NCBI GenBank assembly: GCA_946699065.1
Contig: CAMPDV010000365.1
Coordinates: forward strand, 124,001 to 188,000
DNA: 64,000 nucleotides
Direction of reading: 5' to 3'
Source of the DNA: Loxodes magnus
Taxonomy: Eukaryota; Ciliophora; Karyorelictea; Loxodida; Loxodidae
The notes beneath the pieces were generated by a model. That model ran no database searches. It worked only from the letters and a program-made list of their open reading frames with translations, and was not told the DNA's origin. The translations under genes were made by a program, and so were the position numbers. Position 1 is the first letter of the stretch; the number at the start of each line of letters is the position of its first letter. Below, in pieces: positions 26,351 through 37,493 of the stretch.

Positions 26351-28254
26351 TCAGTTTTGCTTTTTCCTCTGATAATAAAGTGCGTAAGCATTAGAACTTT
26401 GAAAATTTTAGATACTACTTACCAAGTTATCATCAAAGCAATACCATTTTTAATCTACTTTTGCATAAGCCAAATAATGTCCTCCTCTTACTGTTCCTGT
26501 GTGAATATTCACTGCATATAATTCATATTTTGAGTCTGGATGATTCTTTGGCAGGAAATCTTTCAAATCCATTTCCTCTTCATATAATACTTCGGTATCA
26601 TTTTTTTCAATGATATAATCGTTATAATTACTATATTTAAATCTTTTGATATAAACTATAAATATTTCAGGTACTTTATAAATTTTTAAGCTTTTAAATC
26701 CATTCTAGTATATCTGGCATATCTTACATTTAAATGCATTTATCCCTTCTAAATACTCCTCTAATTATAAGCCTTTAAAGCAGTCATAAAGAGTAAATTT
26801 ATTATCATCTTTAAGTAGCTTAATTTTTTCAATACTTATGGTTTTTCTCTTTTCAAAATTCATATCTAGATTATATTAGTTTTACGAAATATAACTTTCA
26901 ATCTAAATATTCCTTTTTAGAGAAAATCCAGTATTGTTTCTGATGAATTTTACGTAATTTAATGGCCTTTCTCGCAGTTTTAAGAACTACAAAAAACGCA
27001 AAATTATGTTTTGTTTTATTATTAATTTAAAGGTAACTATTCTTTGTTAATCTAATAAATGATAGAATTTTGATCGTTTTCAGCAACTAAAAATATTTCA
27101 ATGTTCTCATTAATTAAACTTTCTTTTTCTTCTTCTTCTTCTTTTAGATAGGAAAAATATTAAGAATTAATAACTTAATCAAAAATGGGATATTAATCAA
27201 TTTATAGATCTATCATTTCATATCAATATAATAAATCTTTAAGATTGCAATAATCATTGCTCAGTAGGTCTGGCTAGTTTTGGAACTGAATGAAAGTTCT
27301 GAAAATTTTTTAATTTTAGGATTAAATTTCATAAGCTTAAATAAAGATTTATTTTTCATTACTTGGAAAATTTTTTAGAACTTAGTAAGTCTTAAAATCG
27401 TTTTTCTCATTTCTTCAAATGAATAAAATATTTTCTTTATTTTCAAACCGAATCTGTTCAAAAAATATTTCTTTTAAATTTTCTATATTTTAGTGAGTCA
27501 ACAAAGTTATTTTTAACTTATAAATAGAATCTTCAAATTTTTATGGGAAATATGTTATTTCAAAGTCTTAATCTCTCTCTTTAGGTATTTCTACACAGAA
27601 TAGTTAAAAAGGATCGAATATTACTGATTCTTTCTCGCATCCCTCACATTTCAAACTTGATTTTATTTGTCCGTGCATTAACTCTACTATTTTTGAATCG
27701 TTTCTCTTTAAATATCTGTCTCGACATTCTTAAGCAACTTTATCATCAGGCCTTCCTTCACTTTGCTATCTTTCTATATAAGGTTTTTCTGTTATTTTGT
27801 TAAGATCTTCATGTAAAGCATCGAGTAGGAAGTTAATAAATTGCTGAGAGTCATGCTAATTTCCTAAAGTGAATTAAGGAGCAAAATCTAAGAGTTTATA
27901 TCTGAAACTAGAGGGATTGAAAGGGGATTACTGTGAGTTAATAGTAGAGTGAATAATATTAGCGAACTCTTAAGTCAAAACTCCTCCAGTTCCAAATTTA
28001 TTTTTAGTGTTTAAATTATTTTCTCATTGAGTTGATAGAAAGTATTCAACAAGAGGAGTTGTATGTAAGAGGCATTGCAAGCCAGAATTCATCCAACAAG
28101 TATTTCCTAAATTCTAAAATCCTACTAATCTTGAAGTATTCATATAGTTTTTTTGGTTTTCATCTATTTAATTAACAATTTCTTTAGGTTTCTCTCTTTT
28201 TTAAGAAGCTTCTTACTCTTCTTAGCAGCATTATGAAATACATTGAGATCCCAT
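26351..28254 (-). CDS. Ubiquitin-specific protease (USP2), with one 20-nt intron and likely lipidated N-terminus
   Basis: This is a C19 deubiquitinase of 627 codons plus TGA once a 20-nt intron (26866-26885) is removed. The N-terminus MGSQCISQCCQEEQEASQKR has Gly2 and three nearby Cys, as in proteins anchored by myristate and palmitate, so it may sit on a membrane. The Cys box is [17 protein letters not shown] (Cys53), followed by [38 protein letters not shown], fingers Cys pairs (KCEGCEKES, FKCKICQIY), VPEIFIVYIKRF and the His box GGHYLAYAKVDQKWYCFDD (His586). The last codons are YYQRKKQN then TGA. TGA also codes Trp internally. From the Cys box to EIPK it is almost identical to USP3 and USP5 in DNA, while the rest differs. 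All catalytic residues are present. Confidence 0.88.
26866..26885 (-). other. Probable 20-nt spliceosomal intron in USP2
   Basis: On the minus strand the segment starts GTAAAA, contains CTAAT and ends TAG. Removing it joins the two reading frames of USP2 exactly (KVIF then HMNFEKRKTI) and makes the total coding length divisible by three. USP1 and USP4 have continuous sequence at the corresponding point after their KVI-like segment. The alternative is a frameshift. Confidence 0.65.
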
Positions 28255-28930
28255 ATTTATAAAAATAAAATATTTATTTTTTAAATTTAATATTAAAAAA
28301 ATGCATTGAAAGACATGATATTCATTTATATTTTAATAATTTATTTAGCCTTTTCGATTTGTTATATATATTAATAGCTATTTAGATAAATTAATTTTTT
28401 TATATTTAATTTCATCATTTTTAATTGATTATTAATTTATAAAGCAATAAAAATATTTTTTCCCTTAAAAGAACCATTTTGCAATTTTATTTTTAATCTA
28501 AAGCTATATACAATTTTTTCGACCAATCATATAAATCGATTTTTTTACTTTCGATATTTAATTTTTATGAATTTTTTAATTTAGTTTATTTTTATTTTAC
28601 CAATGAAGTAGTACCAAATTTGAGAATTTTGATTCCTTTTAATTAGATTCTGAAATAAGAAAATATAAGAAAAAAAATTTTCAGTTAATATGTTTTATTA
28701 AAGTGAAATTGCTTAAATTAAACCTTTAAAATTTTATAAAAAAGAGATTTTCCATTTTTAGTTAAGTTAGAAAATTATCACATTCTAATTTAGAAAAAAA
28801 AATGTTTTTTTTAATAATAAATCTAGGGTATAGATGCCGAAAAATTTAAAAGTTAAGCTAAAGATTCATTAATAAATACGAAACATTAAATTAAGTTTTT
28901 ATAAAATTTTTATTATTATTATGTTGAAAA
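28255..28930. other. AT-rich spacer
   Basis: AT-rich intergenic sequence between divergent genes: USP2 leaves leftward and the next ORF rightward. Promoters would be expected here, but I recognise no motif. Confidence 0.55.
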
Positions 28931-29752
28931 ATGTCGGATCTTGAACAGGACCTACAACAAAAATGCAGACTGGAACGAAGAGGCTGGGAAGTAAATCTAA
29001 CTTAAGCATAATGGCTTTCCAACTTCTTGAGATTCTAGGAGTCATCCAATCAACATCTGGAAGGTACTTGAAGGATATCGGGGAAAGTATGGAGTATCAC
29101 TTCTCCTGATTCATATGAAACATCTCAAGGTAGAATTGGGCCTTTGCAAAGTCTATGACTCATATAAGAGGATGAGCTATACCAAAAAAATAGAAGGCTC
29201 TCAATATTGAATTAGATTTAGTGAAGGGAAAAGTCGCACTGGATTTTTTCCAGAACTCTAAAGCTAATAAGCCTGGTTAGTGGTAAAAACTAAGACTTTG
29301 TCAGAAGAGAAGTAAAATTCTTACAGAGACTCTATGGCTTTAATAGAGAGAGTAGGAATGCTTTAATGTGATCGCCCACGACTCGCAAGAACAATCAAAG
29401 AACTAGGGCAGTAATAAATCAACGGAGGATCAACGTTACTCCGATTGATGTACAGGGATAGAATGCTAAAATACCCACAAACTGCTGAGAAAGCAATTTT
29501 TTGCATCATTCCGTCTCTTCACACATCCCTTCCAAGAAGAGAAAAATATTTAGACGAATATTAAGAACAAACAAAGGATGATGATCGCTCTGTTAAGAGG
29601 AATCAATACAGGATAAGACAAATCTGACAAAATGAAATTTAAGACTAAAAACATGAAACAACCACAATCCAAAAGAGGTTGTAATGGAAAGAGACCAAAG
29701 AAAAACTATATTAATAGTTAACCAGACAGAAAATAGCTCAATAGCAAACTGA
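28931..29752 (+). CDS. Unidentified ORF (family E), 273 codons
   Basis: The block is clearly richer in GC than its surroundings. An ATG frame (MSDLEQDLQQKCRLERRGWE) runs 273 codons to a TGA at 29750 in ENSSIAN-stop. The same closing sequence, AGCAAACTGATTAAC, recurs at 55.23 kb next to an alignable stretch, so this end is shared by two loci. The predicted protein is rich in Arg, Ser, Gln and Trp, with no domain I recognise. Because only TGA can stop translation, all three plus frames are fairly open, and I cannot prove that this frame is the real one. It might instead be a structured RNA or a non-coding repeat. Confidence 0.3.
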
Positions 29753-29844
29753 TTAACCTTTCATTTCGTATCTAATTAATTTATAAAATTCGAAAAAAAA
29801 TTGAAAAATAATTTTTTTACCAAATAATTTTACTAATACAAAAA

Positions 29845-30380
29845 ATGGCACCTAAAAAAATCACTTTAATTTGATCTCCTAATTAACAATAAAAGGCCTT
29901 GATTAAGATTACTCGTTATAGACTGAGAAGAAAAAACTATAAGATGAAGTACAACTAATCCAGCAAATAGGCGGCTTAGAAATAAAAATTAACTAACTCA
30001 AAAATGATAGTAAAAATTTAATAAAGAAAAACAATAGTTGAAAAGATGGTGGGAGCTGAGAATGACCTTCGTGACAACATTTTCTGGCTAAGAACAAATT
30101 TCTTTCCTGTCGCTGAGAAAGTCCCTGGTCAGAGTCATTTTCTGAAGGGAACACTGTCTTTGAGATTATCCGCTCTTGGTAGGGGCTTGAAGCCTGGCTG
30201 CTCATAGCGATGGAGCTCCCTAGAAGCTGTGCCTGGAGCACAACAGGATATCCCCATTATTCCATAAAAAGAGAGCGTCGGGTCGTACAATCGGAAAGGA
30301 GTTTCCGGTCCAAAAACTTTTTTAGTTGAAATTAATTAATTAATTAATTAATTTTTTAGTTTTAAAAGTATTTTATTATG
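29845..30380 (+). other. ORF region with a GC-rich island overlapping ORFs on both strands
   Basis: From ATG 29845 one frame reads MAPKKITLIWSPN and continues to MVGAENDLRDNIFWLRTNFF and beyond. Another plus frame gives a good coiled coil (LQTEKKKLQDEVQLIQQIGG) but has no ATG. On the minus strand a frame from about 30265 down to 29993 reads MEQWGYPVVLQAQLLGSS. The island at about 30040-30310 is close to half GC, far above the average. No family was recognised. The sequence does not recur elsewhere in the window. It may be a coiled-coil gene with a frameshift or an inserted foreign segment. Confidence 0.3.
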
Positions 30381-30420
30381 TTATGAAAGGTTATAAATAA
30401 ATAAATAATAAACAAATGTG

Positions 30421-30837
30421 AATATAGAGCGCGTAGTACCTCGATGACGAGCAGCTCTTTCAGTATTAATATTTATTTAAAAAAAAATGTTTTCAGAAGC
30501 TTGATTTCATTCTTTTCGTCCATAGAGTTCTCTGCAGCTTCTCCTAATGGAGAATCTTCTTATTAAAAATTAGTTTTGAATCTTGAGTCAAATGCTTCAG
30601 TCTTCTTGAATAAAGTCCAAATAAGAATTAGTTATTAAGCTACTAGATAGAAGGTCCGTCAGTCAAACTTTCATAATGCTAGAGAGAATCCTCGGGGTAA
30701 GTTAGGCATGTCTAAACAGAGCTTATCCACCCTTCCCCATGGTGGCATCTAGTACGAGATTACTTGCAATGCAGTATACACTGCATCAGATTACCTACTT
30801 GTTTTTCTGACAACAGCCGACATCCATTTTATATTAT
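30421..30837 (+). mobile_element. Short repeat, family B
   Basis: A full copy: left terminus AATATAGAGCGCGTAGTACC with GACGAGCAGCTCTTTC, about 417 bp, right end CAGCCGACATCCAT. Copies of the same body lie at 40.2, 41.4, 45.7 and 58.4 kb. Read antisense it begins ATGGATGTCGGC, as do the other copies, but the frame is not preserved between copies. Confidence 0.8.
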
Positions 30838-32562
30838 ATATAATAAAATATTATGCAAATTCAGATTCATCTCAATTCAAATAGGTTCTTCTTTCGGTTA
30901 TATCAAACACACATAAGATTCAATTTTCTGTTTCTCTGTACAATACCATCTATATAATACTTACCAAAGACTTGAAAGGATTAGATCAGAATAGAATGAT
31001 TTCACCCTCAAAATTAAAAGTTTCATAATCTCGTTAATATTCAGTATTAAATGTGCATCTCCGCTTACTTGAATACGAACTACCAGAGTCCACAATCAAT
31101 TCCCAGTCAAATTCCATTTTTATAATGTAAATTAAAAAAAATTATTTTTTTGGAGTTGAAAACGTTCCATAAATTAAGTATCCTGCTTAAGCGAAAATTT
31201 TTTAAGTATATCATAAATAATTTATATTAAAATATTTAATTTTGATTTCTTAAAAAAAAAGCAAAAAAAGTTTTCAGTTAGAAATAAAAAATGTTTATAA
31301 AGTATAAAAAAAGTACAAAATAGAAAAGAAATTGATTTTGATTTAAAATATTATAAAAGAAAATATAAACAGAGACAAAAAATAAAATTCCTTTTATTTA
31401 ATATTTTTAATAAATATTTCAATCAAATTTTCTTTTTTAATGATATTCAAATTATTAAGAAACTAGTTTAATAAACGTTAAAAGTTTTAAGGGGCTCGAT
31501 TGAACTGGATAAAAATTTATAATCAATAAATTCATTTAATTTCAAATAAAATTTAGCCTGAACATTTATATTTTAACTAAACGTATCTAATTATGAAAGT
31601 AATCATATAAAGATGATTTCACAATAAGTAAAAGAGATTGATTATAAAAGTTAATTTATATACTTATTTGGATTTTGATAATTTTATGAATTTAATCATA
31701 GTTAAGATTTTAGATGGTAATAGTACTGGAAAAATATTTATTATTACAGAGTATAAAACTTGGCTATTGTGGAAGCGAAAAAAGTAATTAAGAAAATCTT
31801 AAAACAGTAGAGTGCTTATTCAAGGAGGTCTACTTAAAATTTTTAAGCACAAAACGAATTTAATAAAACGAAAATTAAATTGGAGTTTATAAGAAACTTT
31901 GGAAATCTAAAATTTAAAATAAGCAGGACTCATTTAAAATTCCTTTTCTTGCTATCCCTACTATAACTGTTAATCAAAATCGAGAGTCCACATAAAAGCC
32001 ATCATAATTTTACAAAATTGAGATAAAAAAGAGTTGTAGTAAAATAATTTAATATATATGAAGCATTAAATAAGTATTTAACCATATATTTATAGTGTTA
32101 CAAAGGATGCAATATTCCTGATATTTTACTATGATAATTGAAAAAAATAAAAAGCATTTTCAATAAATATTTTTTCTTTCAATAAAAGCAAACAAAAAAT
32201 CAGAAAACTTGCAGAAAGAAGGAAATAGAAATTTATTAAACTAATTTTTAAATCACAAAAACGCAAAATTTGATATTAATGATATTCCTCAATTCCGAGA
32301 GAATGAAATTCATGAAAATGAATCTTGCTATTTCATGAAAGATATAGTGCTAATAATTATTATTCGTAGTATAATTTATAAAATAATCTAATTATAATTT
32401 CTACTTAATCTAAACATTAAATGTAGACTGTATAGAAGCTTTGATTATTTTTATTATATAAATTATAAAATAATTTTATTATTTTACACTTTTAGTTGAT
32501 TTATTTTGTAATTTTATATTAAATGCATTTAAGGAAAAAATTTATAATTGTTTAAATCATAG
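30838..32562. other. AT-rich spacer with one weak short ORF
   Basis: AT-rich sequence upstream of USP3. A plus frame from ATG 31714 to TGA 32059 gives 115 codons (MVIVLEKYLLLQSIKLGYCG) with no recognised family. No repeats were seen. Confidence 0.45.
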
Positions 32563-34524
32563 ATGCACACAGAAGAGCATAAAAGAAAAGAATAAAAAGA
32601 TGGATAATAGAAGAAATAGAGTGAAGATTGAAAAAAGGATATTTAAACATGTTAGAAAGATTCAAGAGATAAAAGCTAAAATTATTTAAGTGACTAAAAT
32701 ATTATTTCTAGTCAATTAAGTCAACTTGGAATGAAAAATTTAGGAAATACTTGTTGGATGAATTCTGGCTTGTAATGCCTCTTACATACAACTCCTCTTG
32801 TTGAATACTTTCTATCAACTCAATGAGAAAATAATTTAAACACTAAAAATAAATTTGGAACTGGAGGAGTTTTGACTTAAGAGTTCGCTAATATTATTCA
32901 CTCTACTATTAACTCACAGTAATCCCCTTTCAATCCCTCTAGTTTCAGATATAAACTCTTAGATTTTGCTCCTTAATTCACTTTAGGAAATTAGCATGAC
33001 TCTCAGCAATTTATTAACTTCCTACTCGATGCTTTACATGAAGATCTTAACAAAATAACAGAAAAACCTTATATAGAAGGATAGCCAAGTGAAGGAAGGC
33101 CTGATGATAAAGTTGCTTAAGAATGTCGAGACAGATATTTAAAGAGAAACGATTCAAAAATAGTAGAGTTAATGCACGGACAAATAAAATCAAGTTTGAA
33201 ATGTGATTAATGCAAGAAAGAATCAGTAATATTCGATCCTTTTTAACTATTTTGTGTAGAAATACCTAAAAAAAGTGATAAAATAGAAGAAAAATGAAGT
33301 GAAGTGACATATATTCCTTATGAGACCGGAGAACCAATATTAAAATTATAAAATGTACATAAAAATAGCAAAGATTAATTATAACAAACAATAGCCTTAT
33401 AAACGATAAACCAATGTAAAGAAAACATTACAATAATCGAACCCATGGAGGGAAATAGTTTAGAAAAATTTAAACCTTAAAATTCTTAGCAAATTAATTT
33501 AAATTAAGATGTAGCATATGCTTTTCAAGAAAATACAATCTAAATACATTATAGAACTGTTATATATATTGAAAAAATTAGAGAAAACTAAAATTTATTT
33601 GCAAAAATTTTACGTTATTGTAAATGTAAAATCAGGAAATAATTACAAGAATCTTTAATAGTATTTGATTTTAAGAAATCTTGAAATATAAAGTGACTGC
33701 ATAAAAAAATATTTAAACACCTGTTTAGATGTAAAACTTAAAATGAACAAAATTTGAATAAGCTTTTTGAAATAAAATTCATAGCTGTAAAAAGTGCAGA
33801 TTATTCAGTTTAGTAATCAAGCTAAAAATTAAGTTCGAAACAATAAAATATAAAAATGACTGATCAAAATTAAGCTTATTAAAACTGTGTTTTCTGTAAA
33901 AATAAATGTATAGATGGGCATATAGAGCAAAGAAATATAAAAATAGAAAAGCTTCTTAAGTCGAGTCTATTTGCAATAAAAGTAAATTTTCAGAATTTAC
34001 AAAACGAATTATAAACTTTTTTATCTAGATAAATTATCCGAGAAGATTATAAATAATAATAATAAAGCATCAATAATAATCTACATTAGTAAACTGAACT
34101 TTATGATTGCTTCGAATATTTATAATAGGAAGAATTGTTGGAAGGATTGAATTAGTTTTACTGTAAATCTTGCAAAACTCATGTAAAAGGAAAGAAATAA
34201 TTAAACCTTTACAGAGTGCCTTAGATATTAATAGTTTATTTAAAAAGATTTATATAAAATGGTTATCAAATCTAAAAAAATGACTAAAATGTTTTATTTC
34301 CTTAATAGTTAGATCTTAAAAAATTTGTACCTGAAAACTATAAAGGTTCTACAAAGTACTAGCTCTATGCAGTTAATAATCACTCAGGAAGTGTATGAGG
34401 AGGTCACTATTGAGCCTACGCAAAAGTTGGAGAGATTTGGTATGAGTTTAATGATTCACATGTGAGTGAAATAAAAGATGTTCAAACTAAGAATGCTTAT
34501 GTACTTTTCTATCAAAGAATCTGA
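32563..34524 (+). CDS. Ubiquitin-specific protease (USP3), intact
   Basis: This C19 deubiquitinase has 653 codons plus TGA in one frame. The N-terminus is charged and Gln-rich (MHTEEHKRKEQKDGQQKKQS) without lipidation signals. The Cys box is [20 protein letters not shown] with Cys64 and a TGG Trp. It is followed by [53 protein letters not shown], finger Cys pairs (KCDQCKKES, FYCKSCKTH), [12 protein letters not shown], and the His box GGHYWAYAKVGEIWYEFNDS (His615), where the Trp after Tyr is TGA. The residue just before GGHY is Trp (TGA) where other copies have Arg (AGA), a likely one-base change. Nucleotides about 32733-33272 are nearly identical to USP2 and USP5. An extra C-x2-C plus His pair (NCVFCKNKCIDGH) lies before the second half. 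It is probably catalytically active. Confidence 0.9.
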
Positions 34525-34885
34525 GAAAAGACATTATTAACTTTAAAATTAAAAAAATAAAATTAAAATATATTTGCAATTTTATTAAATTCATCTGAGA
34601 AATTCTTTTTCCTATCTAAATAAATAAAATAATATAAAATCAAAATTAAAGTGAATAAATTTCTTTCTTCGAAAACAAAAAATTTTATTTCTTAAAATAA
34701 AAAATGTATATTTATATAAATACTTATTTGATAAAAACTAGATTTGAAAAATAATTAATATAGAGAAAATAAAAGAAATTAAAATGGAAAAATTAACAAT
34801 TTATAGTTTAAGTAATAATCAAAATCTATTTATAATGAAATACTAAAAATTTATATTTTATATTATATGTAAAGAAAAGAAAAGA
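34525..34885. other. AT-rich spacer
   Basis: Short AT-rich intergenic stretch between USP3 and the CCHC gene; nothing recognised. Confidence 0.6.
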
Positions 34886-35760
34886 ATGAGAGGATTCAAA
34901 GCGGGATTCTTAGCGGCTTCAAAAAGGCAGGAGTTAATGACATCGGAGAGAGACTAGGACCAGGAAAGGGTACCAAAAAAATCATCCATCAGGATGAGTT
35001 ATCATTTCTGAAGAAAAGCTTAGGATATAGGCTAAAAATATAATGTGCTCAGAAGTCTTCAATCTAACCACATAATAGTAAATAATCTACGATTAGCTGA
35101 TTAAAGTGGTGCTGGACCTTCAGGAAGAGATCAAAAAGTTGAAGAAAGAAATAAGAAGTTAAATGAAAAACTGTAACTTGCAGAGGAAATAGAATCAAGA
35201 CTCATAACCTAAGAAGAGACCTATACTCATTTTGAAATATTTCAAAAGATCAGAACAATTAATCATAATACTAACAATAGAAGCAGAAAGAACTAGTCAA
35301 CAAAATTAGAAAAAGTAGAAGAAAACAAACAAAAATTGCAGCGCTAAATGGACCTACAAGTATAAGGAATTATCCAATGATAATCGAAGGAGAAAAAACT
35401 CAAGATTTAAACCTAAAAGAAAATCGAAAAAATGCTAACATTGCAAATCTCGAACACATATGTGGAAAAGATGTAAGAAATTTCAAAACTTTAAATAAGA
35501 ATACTGAAAGTACTAGAAGAAGTCAGAAAATAGAAAAAGATAAAAAAAACTAAAAAGAGAAAGAGAAAGATTATATTGCAAAAAATTTGGAAAAATATAA
35601 AAGATCAAAGATACCGATCGTTATCTAGGCGAATGGATATCTCAGTGATAATATACATAGCTAGGAGAAGAGATGTAGAGACATTTAGATTTTTATATTT
35701 AGCCTCCATAGCAATCTAGAGGTTGGTGGGAATGAGGCTGAAATACTCCAAGAACGCCAA
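34886..35760 (+). CDS. Coiled-coil CCHC zinc-knuckle protein (family D, copy D1)
   Basis: The gene starts MRGFKAGFLAASKRQELM and aligns along its length with the minus-strand copy at 60.6 kb. In order: a charged N-terminus; HFWRKAQDIGQKYNVLRSL, where the Trp is TGA but TGG in the other copy; SGAGPSGRDQKVEERN; a coiled coil (KLNEKLQLAEEIESRL); then, in a second frame, a basic run and a classical C-x2-C-x4-H-x4-C knuckle, KCQHCKSRTHMWKRCKKF, near 35.45 kb; and a conserved tail LYCKKFGKIQKIKD...YLGE ending near IQPPQQSRGWW. One frame change between coil and knuckle is needed; it may be a frameshift or an unrecognised short intron. The layout is that of Gag/ORF1 nucleic-acid-binding proteins of retroelements, but no polymerase is attached. 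Confidence 0.55.
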
Positions 35761-36383
35761 AAATTTAATTTTAATTTTAATTTATATTTTATGTACCAAA
35801 TTATTTTCGAAAAAAAAAAGTGAAAGAAAAAAAATGATTTATAATTTATATTATAAATATTTTGCATCTTATAAACAAAGATTGAAATAACGTTCCTAAA
35901 TTTTTGTTAGTTACTAAATAAATAAAATATAAAAATCGAAAAATATGAAATAATTTACCTTTCGCAGTTAAATAATATTTTTTTATATATTTTAATCCTT
36001 CTTTTTATATAGAAAAGCTAAAAATATATAGTAAATAATACGAAATATCTGTAATAAAAAAGAGATAATTTTTATCTTGAACAGAATCTGAAATAAGTTT
36101 GATTTATCTTAAAATTTAGTCTAGAAATATGAGAATTAAATCTTAATTAATTTCATTTTTTAATTTAAGAAAAAAGATTTAATTAATTTAGCGAAACGTT
36201 TTGCTAATAATTTTACTATGTTAATCTTAAATAGTTTCTAATTTTATATGCTTAACTATTTTGTGTTAATACTTAGGAATATTGATTTTAAAAATTTAAG
36301 GCTTTTGATTAAAATATTTATATTTATATATGAAGATTTAATAATTAAAGTCATTTTTTTTTATTATAAGTTGATAATAAAAA
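35761..36383. other. AT-rich spacer
   Basis: AT-rich, no recognised feature. Confidence 0.6.
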
Positions 36384-36720
36384 ATGGATGATGAATCTTT
36401 GGATATCCTAGTAGGTAATTTGGAGCAGTGTATGTTGTATTATGAGTAGTCTTGGAGAAGATGAAACTAGAGGAGAGTTGACGAGTACTTGAGAGATAAA
36501 TCTAACTCCCAATGAGATTCTCTTGGTGGTATAAAGACTGTACAATGATTCGGTATCAGTACATGAAAGCTGCAGTTCAAGTCTCAAAATTTTCCAGTCT
36601 TTATATCTCTCCCAACTGGGGTGAGATTTGGACAAATATCAAGAGATATGACTATGACATTTTAATTCAGATGTGAAATATCATAAGAACTGGAATTTCC
36701 TCTATTTCCTTCTCACTCTA
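36384..36720 (-). mobile_element. Family B-related segment lacking the hairpin terminus
   Basis: The left edge (ATGGATGATGAATC) and the next 100 bases align with the ATGGAT end of family B: GTAGGTAATTTGGAGCAGTG, then GAGTAGTCTTGG. Further in, GAGAGATAAATCTAACTC matches the family B middle. The rest diverges and no shared terminus follows. Read forward it gives MDDESLDILVGNLEQCMLYY, comparable with ILVGNLVQC-like readings of other B copies, so family B may descend from the 5' end of a protein-coding gene. In-frame TGA codons are frequent, which argues against present coding. Confidence 0.45.
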
Positions 36721-36735
36721 ATCTTCAAAAAAAAA

Positions 36736-37230
36736 ATGTAAAATATAATAAAAAGAGGTAATCAAATTTCTGATTTAAAAAATGAAGAAAGAAAGAGCAA
36801 TCATTTCTAATCTTGGTGTTCCTATCATATATGCAAGAGTTACGATAAACTTGAAGCAACTTAATTAGAGGGAAAGCAAATAAAAATACCTCCACATTAA
36901 TATATTATACCACATTACAAGTTGATAGTTAAAAATAGAACAAATAACAATTATTTTCCTTTATATTTTTACTATGAAAGTTTATAAAATTAACAAACTA
37001 ATTCTAGCAAAAATTTTAAAATTAATCTGAATTATAAAAACTAAAAAGTAATCAAAGAGAAACCTAAAATTATGGAATGTACAGGTAATCATAGATAATA
37101 ATATAAATAAAAATTAAGAATTTGAAATATAAAAATGGATACATATTCGTATGGCTATTTCTCATAAAACTTTGATTAAGATAAAAAATTTAAAATCTTT
37201 AAATTAAATGATTTAAAACGATAAATGTTC
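36736..37230 (+). CDS. Unidentified ORF upstream of USP4
   Basis: An ATG frame reads MQNIIKRGNQISDLKNEERK and goes on with Lys-, Asn- and Tyr-rich sequence (IKIPPHQYIIPHYKLIVKN). It has almost no TGA until the AT-rich leader of USP4. I do not recognise the protein, it has no paralogue in the window, and its true end is unclear. It is kept only because its composition resembles that of the confirmed genes more than the spacers. Confidence 0.25.
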
Positions 37231-37493
37231 AATATATAAAAATTTTATAAATGGAGTAAAAGTAAAATTTCATAGATGTAGTATCCTAAATAGATAGCAT
37301 AGAAGAAAAAAATAAAATTTATTAGAAACATAATTCATGCACTTGAAAATAAATTTCTCAGAAGAGTGGAAAATAAGAAGATTATAGTGTTGCATATTAA
37401 TAAATAGATAATGCAAATCAAGAGAAAAAGAGTATAAAAATAGAATAAGTAAAGTAAAAAGAAACACAAAAGTTGGAAGAGACTCATATAAAC

